From: an uncultured Opitutia bacterium
GTDB lineage: Bacteria > Verrucomicrobiota > Verrucomicrobiia > Opitutales > Opitutaceae
NCBI GenBank assembly: GCA_903896015.1
Contig: CAITWF010000092.1
Span: 1-38,073, forward strand
DNA length: 38,073 bases
Reading direction: 5' to 3'
A program made the translations under genes and the position numbers. The notes beneath the pieces are model-generated. The model was not told where the DNA came from. It saw nothing but the letters and a program-made list of their open reading frames with translations, and did not search any database. Each line of letters starts with the position of its first letter. The first letter of the stretch is position 1. Of this stretch, positions 25,651 to 34,227 are shown in pieces.

Positions 25651-25745
25651 CATGAGTTGTCACAAAAATAATATCATGAGATGGCAACGATTGCGGAGGT
25701 AGCGCGAATTCTAGGCCTCTGGGAAATTATACCATGAGGTGTCAA
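25651..25745 (+). repeat. Three imperfect direct repeats CATGAGNTGNCAM
   Basis: CATGAGTTGTCAC (25651-25663), CATGAGATGGCAA (25675-25687) and CATGAGGTGTCAA (25733-25745). The second and third are similar also in the preceding AT-rich bases (AATAATAT and AATTATAC). Could be protein-binding sites or relics of repeated insertion. Confidence 0.55.
25681..25737 (+). pseudogene. Remnant of a LacI-type regulator N-terminus
   Basis: The frame from ATG 25681 reads MATIAEVARILGLWEIIP and stops. The first 12 residues match the start of LacI helix-turn-helix domains (MATIxEVARxxG), then similarity ends abruptly. No continuation is seen in other frames. It looks like a broken second LacI gene beside the intact one; 18 residues are too few to exclude chance. 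Confidence 0.35.
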
Positions 25746-25939
25746 AAAGCCGAAAACGTTGGTAGTTAAACCGCACACTGCCGGCCGAACCTCAAGTTGT
25801 GCTGTTTCTAAAATAGGGGGAATTTTTTTCGGGATAAAACCCTAGCTCGCGAAGCCCGCTGCGGACCATGCTGCATCCCTAGATCGGGCTTCGGATACTT
25901 AAAAAATAAGGGCTGTTGAGACGTGAAGACCGGGTGCCA

Positions 25940-25968
25940 TTGACAAACCCTTCCAGCGCCGACATCAT
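25940..25968 (+). promoter_or_regulatory. Promoter of the VapBC-type toxin-antitoxin pair
   Basis: A perfect TTGACA (25940-25945), a 17-base spacer and CATCAT (25963-25968, 4 of 6 match). The predicted transcript start is about 25975-25976, which is the A of the antitoxin ATG at 25976. This implies a leaderless message and favours that start over the ATG at 25967. Confidence 0.5.
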
Positions 25969-25975
25969 GTCCGAC

Positions 25976-26221
25976 ATGAAAACCTTCACCGTTCGTGACC
26001 TCGACCGATCGCCAAGCATCGTTCTGGCGGCATCCAGAATGGACGGCCACGCACGCATTCGCGAACGGGGTGGCCACACCTACATCATCACCCCTGAACC
26101 CACGCCTCAAAAGCAAATCACCGCGTTGCCTGATTTCTCAGCGCGGAGAAGTAGGTTGTTCAAAGGCACACTCTCAACATCCACTGCGCGGCAATTCGAC
26201 CAGGCCATCGCGAGCGAATGA
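25976..26221 (+). CDS. Antitoxin, Phd/VapB-like
   Basis: 81 residues from ATG 25976 (MKTFTVRDLDRSPSIVLAAS). The N-terminal pattern T-V-R-D-L-x-R-x-P-S-x-V-L and the later GHTYIITPE are those of Phd/YefM-fold DNA-binding antitoxins. The C-terminal part (about 45-81) is polar and probably wraps the toxin. The toxin gene overlaps the stop by 4 bases (ATGA). The pair normally represses its own promoter. The frame could also start at 25967, three residues earlier. Lower GC than the neighbours. Confidence 0.75.
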   Translation: MKTFTVRDLDRSPSIVLAASRMDGHARIRERGGHTYIITPEPTPQKQITALPDFSARRSRLFKGTLSTSTARQFDQAIASE

Positions 26222-26688
26222 AGCCCTACGCAGATACGAATTTCTTAACCCGCCTTTATCTTTCTTTGCCGGAGAGTGCCCAAGCTGACCGGCTGGTCGA
26301 GCAAGCGAAGAGCAAGGGGGCGCCTCGGCTTCCGATTACGTGGCTGCACCAAATGGAATTGACCAATGCTTTTGAACTATCCGTGTGGCTTGGCAAACAA
26401 GGGGGGCATCCCCGGGTGACGACTCAAAACGCGACTGTCGCTTGTGAAACATTCAAGGCCGACCTAGCATCGGAAATCTTCCTGTGCAGTGCGACCGTCG
26501 ATATATCTGCTCTGACGTCCCTCTTTGGAGAAGTAGCGTCTCGGCACACGGCAAAGCATGGCTTCCGGACATGCGACATCCTCCACATCGTTGCCGCCCG
26601 CCTTCTCGGATGTGACCGATTTTTTAGTTTCGACGCGAAAGCAAATAAGCTCGCACAAATCGAGGGGCTCGAAGTTGGGCCTCTCTGA
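26218..26688 (+). CDS. PIN-domain toxin (VapC-like ribonuclease)
   Basis: 156 residues, somewhat longer than the usual VapC (about 130). The PIN active site is complete: D6 (YADTNFL), E47 (HQMELTNAFEL), D120 (RTCDILHIVAA) and D139 (FFSFDAKANKLA). VapC toxins are Mg-dependent endoribonucleases that cut tRNA or rRNA until bound by the antitoxin encoded just upstream. The 4-base overlap with the antitoxin is the standard layout. Together with the lower GC this looks like a mobile accessory module. Confidence 0.88.
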   Translation: MKPYADTNFLTRLYLSLPESAQADRLVEQAKSKGAPRLPITWLHQMELTNAFELSVWLGKQGGHPRVTTQNATVACETFKADLASEIFLCSATVDISALTSLFGEVASRHTAKHGFRTCDILHIVAARLLGCDRFFSFDAKANKLAQIEGLEVGPL

Positions 26689-26751
26689 ACAGGCCGGGTT
26701 TTGAGAAGAGCCGCCCGGCATGCCACTCCCAGTTTTGCTCGCTGACCGAAT

Positions 26752-26780
26752 CTTGCTTTTTCGCGGTCTCAAAACGCAAG
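26752..26780 (+). promoter_or_regulatory. Inverted repeat upstream of the sigma-54 promoter, possible activator site
   Basis: Arms CTTGCTTTTT and AAAACGCAAG (9 of 10 complementary) flank a 9-base spacer. The centre is about 200 bases ahead of the predicted sigma-54 start at 26967, a usual distance for an enhancer-type site of an NtrC-family activator. It could instead be a weak terminator of the toxin gene. Confidence 0.3.
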
Positions 26781-26940
26781 GTCTCAGGTAACCCAGACAG
26801 TCGGCGGTCCGGTCGCGGTCAGCTCCGTCCCATTCGTGGGATTTGACGATCCCGGCTTCGACGCCTAGCGCCGGCGTGGGTTTCGCCCCGAAAATTTTTT
26901 CCGACTGCACGGCAGCGTCTTAGCCATGCGCGACGCGCGC

Positions 26941-26956
26941 GGGCACAAGCGTTGCA
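26941..26956 (+). promoter_or_regulatory. Sigma-54 (RpoN) promoter of the ABC efflux operon
   Basis: GGGCACA-AGCG-TTGCA. The GG (26942-26943) and GC (26954-26955) are exactly 10 bases apart; the -12 half is perfect and the -24 half matches 5 of 7. The predicted start of transcription is about 26967. This excludes the ATG at 26958 and points to the ATG at 26973 as the start of the first gene. Confidence 0.6.
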
Positions 26957-26972
26957 AATGCCTCCGCACCTC

Positions 26973-28229
26973 ATGGACATCGCGCGCCCCGACCAATCCA
27001 AAGCCAAACGACAAAAGCGGATCGCCTACACCGCGATTGCGATGGTCGCGTTGCTGGCCGTGACCATTTTGCTTTCGCGACTCAAGCCCGCCGCCCCCAC
27101 CGTCGATCGCAATCTCGTCTGGATCGCTGATGTGAAACGCGGCCAGATGCTCCGGCAGGTGCGCGGCCTCGGCACGCTCGTCCCCGAGGAAATCCGTTGG
27201 ATCGCGGCCCGCACGCAGGGCCGCGTCGACAAAATCATTCTGCGCCCCGGTGCCACCGTCACGCCTGACAGCGTGATCCTCGAGTTGGCGAACCCCGACG
27301 TGCAGCAAGCCGCCGCCGCCGCCGACTCGCAGTTGCAGGCGGCGGAGGCCGAATTCGAAAACCTCAAGGTCACGCTCCAGTCCGGCGTGCTCGCCGCCGA
27401 GTCCACCGCCGCCAGTGCCAAGGCCGACTACGAACAATCCCGGCTCCGTGCCGAGGTGAACGACTCCCTCTTCAAAGACGGGCTCGTCTCGAAACTCGAT
27501 CTTCAACTCACACAGGTCACCGCCGCGCAGGCCGCCACGCGCAACGCGATCGAGCAAAAGCGTTTTGCCTTCGCCCAAGATTCGATCGCGCCGCAACTCG
27601 CCGTGAAACAAGCCGAGGTGGATCGCCTCCGTGCGCAGGCGAAACTCCGCCACGACGAACTCGACGCCCTCACCGTGCGCGCCCCGATGCGCGGCGTGCT
27701 CTCCGCGCTCCCGGTCGAGGTCGGCGCGCAGGTCCAGCCCGGCACCAACCTTGCCCGCGTCGCCGATCCGTCGAAGCTCAAGGCCGAAATCCGCGTCGCC
27801 GAGACGCAGGCGAAAGACATCCTCATCGGCCAGCCCGCCGAGATCGACACGCGCAACGGCCTCGTCGCCGGTAACGTCGCCCGCATCGATCCCGCCGTGC
27901 AAAACGGCACCGTCACCGTCGACGTCCACATCACCGGCGATCTTTCGAAGACGGGCGCGCGCCCCGACCTCTCCGTCGACGGCACGATCGAACTCGAGCG
28001 GCTCGAAGACGTGGTTTACGTCGGCCGGCCTGCGTTCGGCCAGGAGCAAAGCACCGTCGGCATCTTCAAGCTCGACGCCGACGGCACCTACGCCCGGCGC
28101 GTGCAGGTCAAGCTCGGCCGCAGCTCCGTCAACACGATCGAGATCGTCGCAGGCCTCGTCCCCGGCGACAAAGTCATCCTCTCCGACACCGCCCAGTGGG
28201 ACGCCAACGATCGCATCAAGCTGAACTGA
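26973..28229 (+). CDS. HlyD/MacA-type membrane-fusion (periplasmic adaptor) protein of an ABC efflux system
   Basis: 418 residues from ATG 26973. That start follows the sigma-54 promoter by 6 bases and gives the N-terminus MDIARPDQSKAKRQKR that I recall for this family; the frame is open back to 26952. One membrane helix (IAYTAIAMVALLAVTILL) anchors it. A barrel-sandwich half (VDKIILRPGATVTPDSVILEL), a coiled-coil hairpin (about 105-225), the second lipoyl half (VRAPMRGVLSALPVEVG) and a beta-barrel follow. It bridges the inner-membrane ABC transporter to the outer membrane. Unlike MacA operons, no outer-membrane TolC gene is adjacent. Confidence 0.88.
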   Translation: MDIARPDQSKAKRQKRIAYTAIAMVALLAVTILLSRLKPAAPTVDRNLVWIADVKRGQMLRQVRGLGTLVPEEIRWIAARTQGRVDKIILRPGATVTPDSVILELANPDVQQAAAAADSQLQAAEAEFENLKVTLQSGVLAAESTAASAKADYEQSRLRAEVNDSLFKDGLVSKLDLQLTQVTAAQAATRNAIEQKRFAFAQDSIAPQLAVKQAEVDRLRAQAKLRHDELDALTVRAPMRGVLSALPVEVGAQVQPGTNLARVADPSKLKAEIRVAETQAKDILIGQPAEIDTRNGLVAGNVARIDPAVQNGTVTVDVHITGDLSKTGARPDLSVDGTIELERLEDVVYVGRPAFGQEQSTVGIFKLDADGTYARRVQVKLGRSSVNTIEIVAGLVPGDKVILSDTAQWDANDRIKLN

Positions 28230-28233
28230 TTTT

Positions 28234-28341
28234 ATGAAACTTTCCCGCTCCCTCGCTGGTTCTTCCGCCATGATCGCCGTCCTGCTCATCCTCGTTCTCA
28301 AGATCGCGTTTGTCGCCAACGACGGCGCCGACCAGCGCTGA
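28234..28341 (+). CDS. Small single-pass membrane peptide (35 residues) in the efflux operon
   Basis: The frame starts 4 bases behind the adaptor stop: MKLSRSLAGSSA, then the hydrophobic helix MIAVLLILVLKIAFVA, then a short acidic tail NDGADQR. The basic N-terminus, single helix and operon position suggest a genuine small membrane protein, perhaps an accessory of the transporter. There is no clear ribosome binding site, so coupling to the upstream gene would be needed. Too short for homology by eye. Confidence 0.45.
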   Translation: MKLSRSLAGSSAMIAVLLILVLKIAFVANDGADQR

Positions 28342-28379
28342 CGTTTCCTTCAATCGAGAATCCAAAATCAACTATTCCC

Positions 28380-29081
<702 letters not shown>

Positions 29082-29122
29082 GCGGCTTGCCCCCTCACTT
29101 CCGCCGAGAGGACTGATCACCC

Positions 29123-31540
29123 ATGCTCGCCGACTTCCGCTTCGCCTTCCGCCAGCTCGCGAAGTCGCCCGGCTTCACGGCCATCGCCGTTGCGACGCTC
29201 GCGCTCGGGATCGCGACGGCGACGACGATGTTCACGGTGTTCAACGCCGTGCTGTTGCGGCCGCTGCCGTTCTTCGCTGATGAGGACACGCTGCTCGTGC
29301 TCCGCGCCGTCAACTCCCGCGAGCCCGCCACCGATTTTGAATTTTCAATCCCGGATTTTGAGGACGTCCGCAAGTCCACGCAGACGCTCTCGGGCGTGCT
29401 GACCAACTGGGACCGCACCTACATCCTCAACGGCGGCGATCGCCCGAAGCGCGTCCTCGGCTCCTGGATCACCGTCGACGGTTTCCAGACGCTCGGTGTC
29501 CAACCGATCCTCGGCCGCGCGTTCAAGCCCGGGGAGGAAAAGCCCGGCGCCGCGCCCGTCGTCATCCTCGGCTACGCGGTGTGGAAGGAAACCTTCGGCG
29601 GGCGCGCCGACGTGCTCGGCGAATCCATCACGCTCAACAACGCCCCCGCCACCGTCATCGGCGTGATGCCGGAAAACTTCCGCTTCCCCGACGCCAACGA
29701 TCTCTGGCAGCCGTTTCCCGAGGGCGACGAACACTCGGAGGAGAAAAACCGCGGCTCCCACGGCTGGCCCGTCTACGCCCGCATCAAGCCCGGCTACTCG
29801 TTCGAGCAGGTGCAGGCCGAGCTCAACACGCTCGCAGCGCGCCTAGCCGCGGACCACCCGATGACGAACGAGGGCCTCACGTTTCGCGCGCTGCGCGCCC
29901 GCGATGAAGCCACGCGCGACGTCCTCCGCGGCCTCAACCTCATGCTTGCCGCCGTCGGCGCCGTGCTCCTCATTTCCTGCGCCAACGTCGCCAACCTCCT
30001 CCTCGCCCGCGGCTCCGCCCGCAACCGCGAGATCGCCGTCCGGCTCGCGCTCGGCGCCAGCCGCGGCCGGATTATTCTGCAAATCCTCGCGGAGAGCTTG
30101 CTCCTCGGCGCGTGCGGCGGTGCGGTCGGGCTCGTGGTTTCGTTTTGGGAACTCGACTTCGTGCTCGGGCTCATTCCCGAAATCCCCTACTGGCTGCGCT
30201 TCGACCCCGACTGGCGCATGACGGCGTTCATCGTCGGCGCGACCGTCGGCACGAGTTTGCTGTTCGGTCTGTTCCCCGCGCTGCAAATTTCCCGCCCTGA
30301 TCTGGCGAACGAACTGAAGGACGGCGCGCGTGGCGGCACCGGCTCCGGCTCCGCGCACCGACTGCGCAGCGCCCTTGTCGTCGCCCAGATGGCGCTCGCC
30401 CTCGTGCTCCTCGTCGTCGGCGGACTCACAATGCGCAGTTTCCTCAAGCTCCAGCACACCGATCCCGGTCTCACCGTCGAACACGTGCTCACCTTCCGCA
30501 CCGGTTTGCCGCCCACGATGGTGTCGGATGAAAAAACCGCGCTCGCGTTTTTCGAAAAGGTCGGGCGCCAGCTCCGCGCGATCCCCGGCGTCGAAGCCGC
30601 CGGCTTTATCAACTACCTCCCGGTCTCCGACAGCCGCAACCGTTGGAGTTTCCTCATCGACGGCCAGCCCGAACCGAAGTCGAACCAGGACCGACCCGTC
30701 GCCCTCACCCGCGTCGCCTCGCCCGAGTTGTTCGCGACCTATCAAATTCCCCTGCTGCAAGGCCGCCTCTTCAACGAGCACGACACCGACGACACCCCGC
30801 TCGTCGCCCTCGTCGATCAACGCTTCGCCAAAAAGTTCTTTCCCGCCGGCAACGCGCTCGGCCAGCGCCTCACCAGCGACGATCCCGGCCCGAAGCGCAA
30901 ATGGGCCACGATTGTCGGCGTCGTCGGCAACATCGTGCAGCGCCCTGCCGACGCCGAGGAGGATCCCGGCCTCTGGCTCTCGCTCACGCAGCATCCGGAC
31001 AATTTCCTCACCGCCGAGCTACGGGTGAAGGGCGACCCCGCCGGCTATGCGCGCGCCGCGGCCGATGCCGTCCTCGCCGTCCGCCCGGACATCCCGATCT
31101 ACTACACCAATTCGATGTCGGCTGTCGTGCACAAGGCGCTGTGGCGGCAGCGCTTTTTCGGCGGACTCTTTGCGAGCTTCGCCGGCGTCGCGCTCTTCCT
31201 CGCCGCGATCGGCATCTATGGCGTGATGTCCTACACCGTTGCGCAACGCACTCAGGAGATCGGCATCCGCATGGCGCTCGGCGCTCAGTCCGGCGCCGTG
31301 ATCGCAATGGTGCTGCGCCAGGGCCTGCGGCTCGTCGCCGTCGGACTCGGGCTCGGCTTCGCCGGCGCGTGGTTCGTCGCGCTTGCGCTCACGGGCATGC
31401 TCCACGGCATCGAGCCGCACGATCCGCCGACCTTCGCGCTTGTGCCGCTGCTCCTCGCGTTCGTCGCCCTGATCGCGTGCTACCTTCCCAGCCGCCGCGC
31501 CACGCGCATCGATCCGACCATCGCGCTGCGCGCGGAGTAA
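29123..31540 (+). CDS. Duplicated MacB/FtsX-type ABC permease (ADOP-like), copy 1
   Basis: 805 residues. An N-terminal ADOP-like segment (MLADFRFAFRQLAKSPGFTA) and first membrane helix are followed by a MacB periplasmic core domain, a three-helix FtsX domain (around NVANLLLARGSARNREIAVRLALGASRGRI), a second periplasmic domain, and a second FtsX domain (YGVMSYTVAQRTQEIGIRMALGA). It ends in the typical SRRATRIDPTIALRAE. Such double-length permeases work as one chain instead of a dimer of half-length MacB permeases. Behind the ATPase gene by 41 bases. Confidence 0.9.
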   Translation: MLADFRFAFRQLAKSPGFTAIAVATLALGIATATTMFTVFNAVLLRPLPFFADEDTLLVLRAVNSREPATDFEFSIPDFEDVRKSTQTLSGVLTNWDRTYILNGGDRPKRVLGSWITVDGFQTLGVQPILGRAFKPGEEKPGAAPVVILGYAVWKETFGGRADVLGESITLNNAPATVIGVMPENFRFPDANDLWQPFPEGDEHSEEKNRGSHGWPVYARIKPGYSFEQVQAELNTLAARLAADHPMTNEGLTFRALRARDEATRDVLRGLNLMLAAVGAVLLISCANVANLLLARGSARNREIAVRLALGASRGRIILQILAESLLLGACGGAVGLVVSFWELDFVLGLIPEIPYWLRFDPDWRMTAFIVGATVGTSLLFGLFPALQISRPDLANELKDGARGGTGSGSAHRLRSALVVAQMALALVLLVVGGLTMRSFLKLQHTDPGLTVEHVLTFRTGLPPTMVSDEKTALAFFEKVGRQLRAIPGVEAAGFINYLPVSDSRNRWSFLIDGQPEPKSNQDRPVALTRVASPELFATYQIPLLQGRLFNEHDTDDTPLVALVDQRFAKKFFPAGNALGQRLTSDDPGPKRKWATIVGVVGNIVQRPADAEEDPGLWLSLTQHPDNFLTAELRVKGDPAGYARAAADAVLAVRPDIPIYYTNSMSAVVHKALWRQRFFGGLFASFAGVALFLAAIGIYGVMSYTVAQRTQEIGIRMALGAQSGAVIAMVLRQGLRLVAVGLGLGFAGAWFVALALTGMLHGIEPHDPPTFALVPLLLAFVALIACYLPSRRATRIDPTIALRAE

Positions 31541-31565
31541 CTCCCCGCTCATCCTCACCGCTCCC

Positions 31566-34157
31566 ATGCTCGCTGATCTGAAGTTTGCCGTGCGCGTGCT
31601 CGCGAAGTCCCCCGGGTTTACCGCCGCGGCGATCCTGGTCCTTGCGCTCGGCATCGGCGCCAACTCCGCGGTGTTCAACCTCGTCAACGCGCTCCTCTTT
31701 GCGCCGCCGTCCTACCTTCGTCCTGCCGAAGTCGTGCAGGTGTTTTCACGGGATAAGAAAAACCCCAAGACATTCCGCGGCTTCTCCTACCCGACCTATC
31801 GCGACATCCGCGAAAAAAATTCTGCCTTCACTGACACGGTAGCTTTCAATCTCGCCCTCGTCGGCCTTGGCGAAAAGGACCACACCCGCCGCGCGTTCAC
31901 CGCGCTCGTCAGTTCAAATTATTTTTCCCTGCTCGGCATCGCAACCGCCCGGGGCCGCGCCTTCCTGCCCGAAGAGGAAACGCCCGGCCGCAACCTCCCT
32001 GTCGCGATCGTCAGCCACACCTACTGGAAGAAGCGCAACTTCGATCCCGACCTCGTTGGCTCCTCAATTGTGATCAATGGCCGGGCATTCACCATCGTCG
32101 GGATTATGCCCGAGGGATTCACGGGCACGATGAGCCTGTTCTCCGCTGAAGTCTGGCTGCCGCTCGGTGTCTACGATCAAGTCGCCAACGATTTCTCGGA
32201 GGACAACAAAACCTCCCTCCGCGATCGCGTCGGCACGCAGCTCCTGATCCTAGGCCGGCTCAAGCCAGGCCTCACCGCCACCACAGCCACCACCCAACTG
32301 CAGACTCTGGCTGCTAACCTCGAGCAGGCCTATCCCGTCGAGCAAAAGGATCAGACGTTCGTTATGACGCCGGTGCCCCGCCTCTCCTCGAGCACGGCGC
32401 CGTCGGAAAACGACGACATGTCAATGCTCGGCGGATTGCTCCTCGGGATGTCGGCCGTCGTGCTGCTCGTGGCGTGCCTCAATCTCGCCAACATGCTCCT
32501 CGCGCGCGGCACCGCCCGCCACAAGGAGATCGCCATCCGGCTCGCGCTCGGCGGCAGCCGCGGCCGCATCATCCGGCAACTGCTGATCGAGGGTTTCGTG
32601 CTGTCGCTGTTCGGCGGCGCGGCTGGACTCATCCTCGCGCTGTGGTCGTCCGATTTGCTGGTCGCTTCGCTCGTCACTCTCATGCCGGCGGATCTGGTGT
32701 TTCCCGCCGGAACCCAGCCGAGCGTGCTCGTGGCGACGTTGGGATTCTGTGTGCTCGGCACCCTGATTTTTGCCCTCGGGCCGGCGCTCAAACTTTCCCG
32801 CGGCGACGTCCTCACCCATCTCAAGGAGCATGCCGGCGAAGACGCGGTGCGCCGCCCGTGGAAATTTCTCCCGCGCCATCCGCTCGTCGTCGCGCAAGTC
32901 GCGCTCTCGCTCGCGCTGCTCACCGCCGCCGTCCTGTTCATCCGCGGCGCCGGCAAGGCCGCCGACGTCGAGACTGGTCTGAAAACCGAGCGCAACTTCG
33001 TCCTCGAGGTCGACGCCAGTCTGGGCGGTCGCGATCCGCAGCAGGCCGGCGAACTCTATCGTCTCCTCGGCGAAAAACTCGCGGCTCTCCCTGGCGTGGA
33101 GCACGCGAGCATTTCCACGACAGTGCCGTTTGGCATGGTCACCATCAGCAAACGCGTGCAGCGCGCGGGCGTGCGGCCAGGCCCCGACGAGAAGCCCGCC
33201 ACGGCGGCCGAAGGCCTCGCCTTCAACGCCAACTTCAACAGCGTCGGCGCCGACTACTTCCAGGCAGTCGGCCTCCCGGTGCTCCGCGGCCGCGCCTTCA
33301 CGGCGTCGGAAGTTGCTTCACCCACCGGCCCCGGCGTAGCGATCATTGACGAAGCGCTCGCGAAAAAACTCTGGCCTGACGGCGAAGCGCTCGGCCAGCG
33401 CATCCAGTTCACCCTCCCCAACGCCCTGGCCGCCAAGGACGGCGGCAGCAAAGGCGTGAGCTTCTCCGAAGATGCGAACGGCGACATCAAGCCCGGCGAA
33501 ACCCTCGAGATCATCGGCATCACGCCGACCACACGCACCGCGCTCTTTCAGCAATCGCCCGGCACGGCGCTCTTCCTGCCCTTCGCGCGCGGCTTTCGCA
33601 GCAACGTTTTCTTCCACGTAAAATTCGCCACGCTCCCGCGCGGCCAGGAAACCGCCGCCACCGATCTCATCCGCCGCGCCGTCCGCGACATCGACACCAC
33701 CCTGCCGATCCTTTCGCTGCGGACGTTTGCGCAACACCTCGATGCCAACATTTCGCTCTAGGTCGTGCGCGCCGGTGCGGCGCTGTTCTCCGTCTTCGGC
33801 GGACTCGCGCTCGGCCTCGCGGTCGTCGGCGTCTACGGCGTGCAAGCCTATGCCGTCGCGCGCCGCACTCGCGAGATCGGCATTCGCATGGCGCTCGGCG
33901 CCAACGCCGCCGATGTGCTACGGTTGATTCTGCGGGAAGGCGCGCTGATGCTCACCGCCGGCGTCGTGCTCGGCCTCGCGCTGTCCATCGCCACTGGCAA
34001 AATCGTCAGCGGCCTGCTTTATGAAGTGAGCGCGCTCGATCCCGTCGCGTTTACGATCGCACCCATCGTCCTTGCCGCTGCCGCGTTCGTCGCGTGCTGG
34101 CTCCCCGCCCGCCGCGCCACGCGCATCAGCCCGCTGGCCGCGCTCCGCACGGAATAA
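31566..34157 (+). pseudogene. Duplicated MacB/FtsX-type ABC permease (ADOP-like), copy 2, with in-frame TAG
   Basis: Same architecture as copy 1 from ATG 31566 (MLADLKFAVRVLAKSPGFTA). An in-frame TAG at 33759-33761 ends the product after 731 residues, just ahead of the second FtsX domain. The same frame then continues without any shift (VVRAGAALFSVFGG ... ARRATRISPLAALRTE) to 34157, giving 863 codons, the length expected for the family. A single base change (CAG or TGG to TAG) explains it. The truncated protein would lack the last three membrane helices. Options are a fresh pseudogene, translational read-through, or a sequencing error. Codon use behind the stop is as good as before it. Confidence 0.8.
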
Positions 34158-34227
34158 ATTTCCCCACCCGATCGCTCCGAACGCGTCCACCAGCTGCGTT
34201 CCCTCCCCGCCCAACCCATCGATCACC

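Larger units (their letters stand above)
25625..25939. other. Lower-GC intergenic accessory segment
   Basis: No intact gene visible. The segment holds a LacI-type remnant and three short direct repeats (separate entries). From about 25745 to 25939 I see only AT-richer sequence with no frame, hairpin or tRNA I can support. Base composition is clearly lower in GC than the flanking operons, as is the toxin-antitoxin pair to its right. This suggests an acquired or decaying patch. Confidence 0.55.

Noticed and set aside
26755-26840. Possible tRNA or tRNA remnant as an insertion site next to the toxin-antitoxin pair
   Set aside because: The antisense translation (ADRDRTADCLGYL) resembles spurious peptides seen opposite tRNA genes, but I could not build acceptor, D, anticodon and T arms on either strand.
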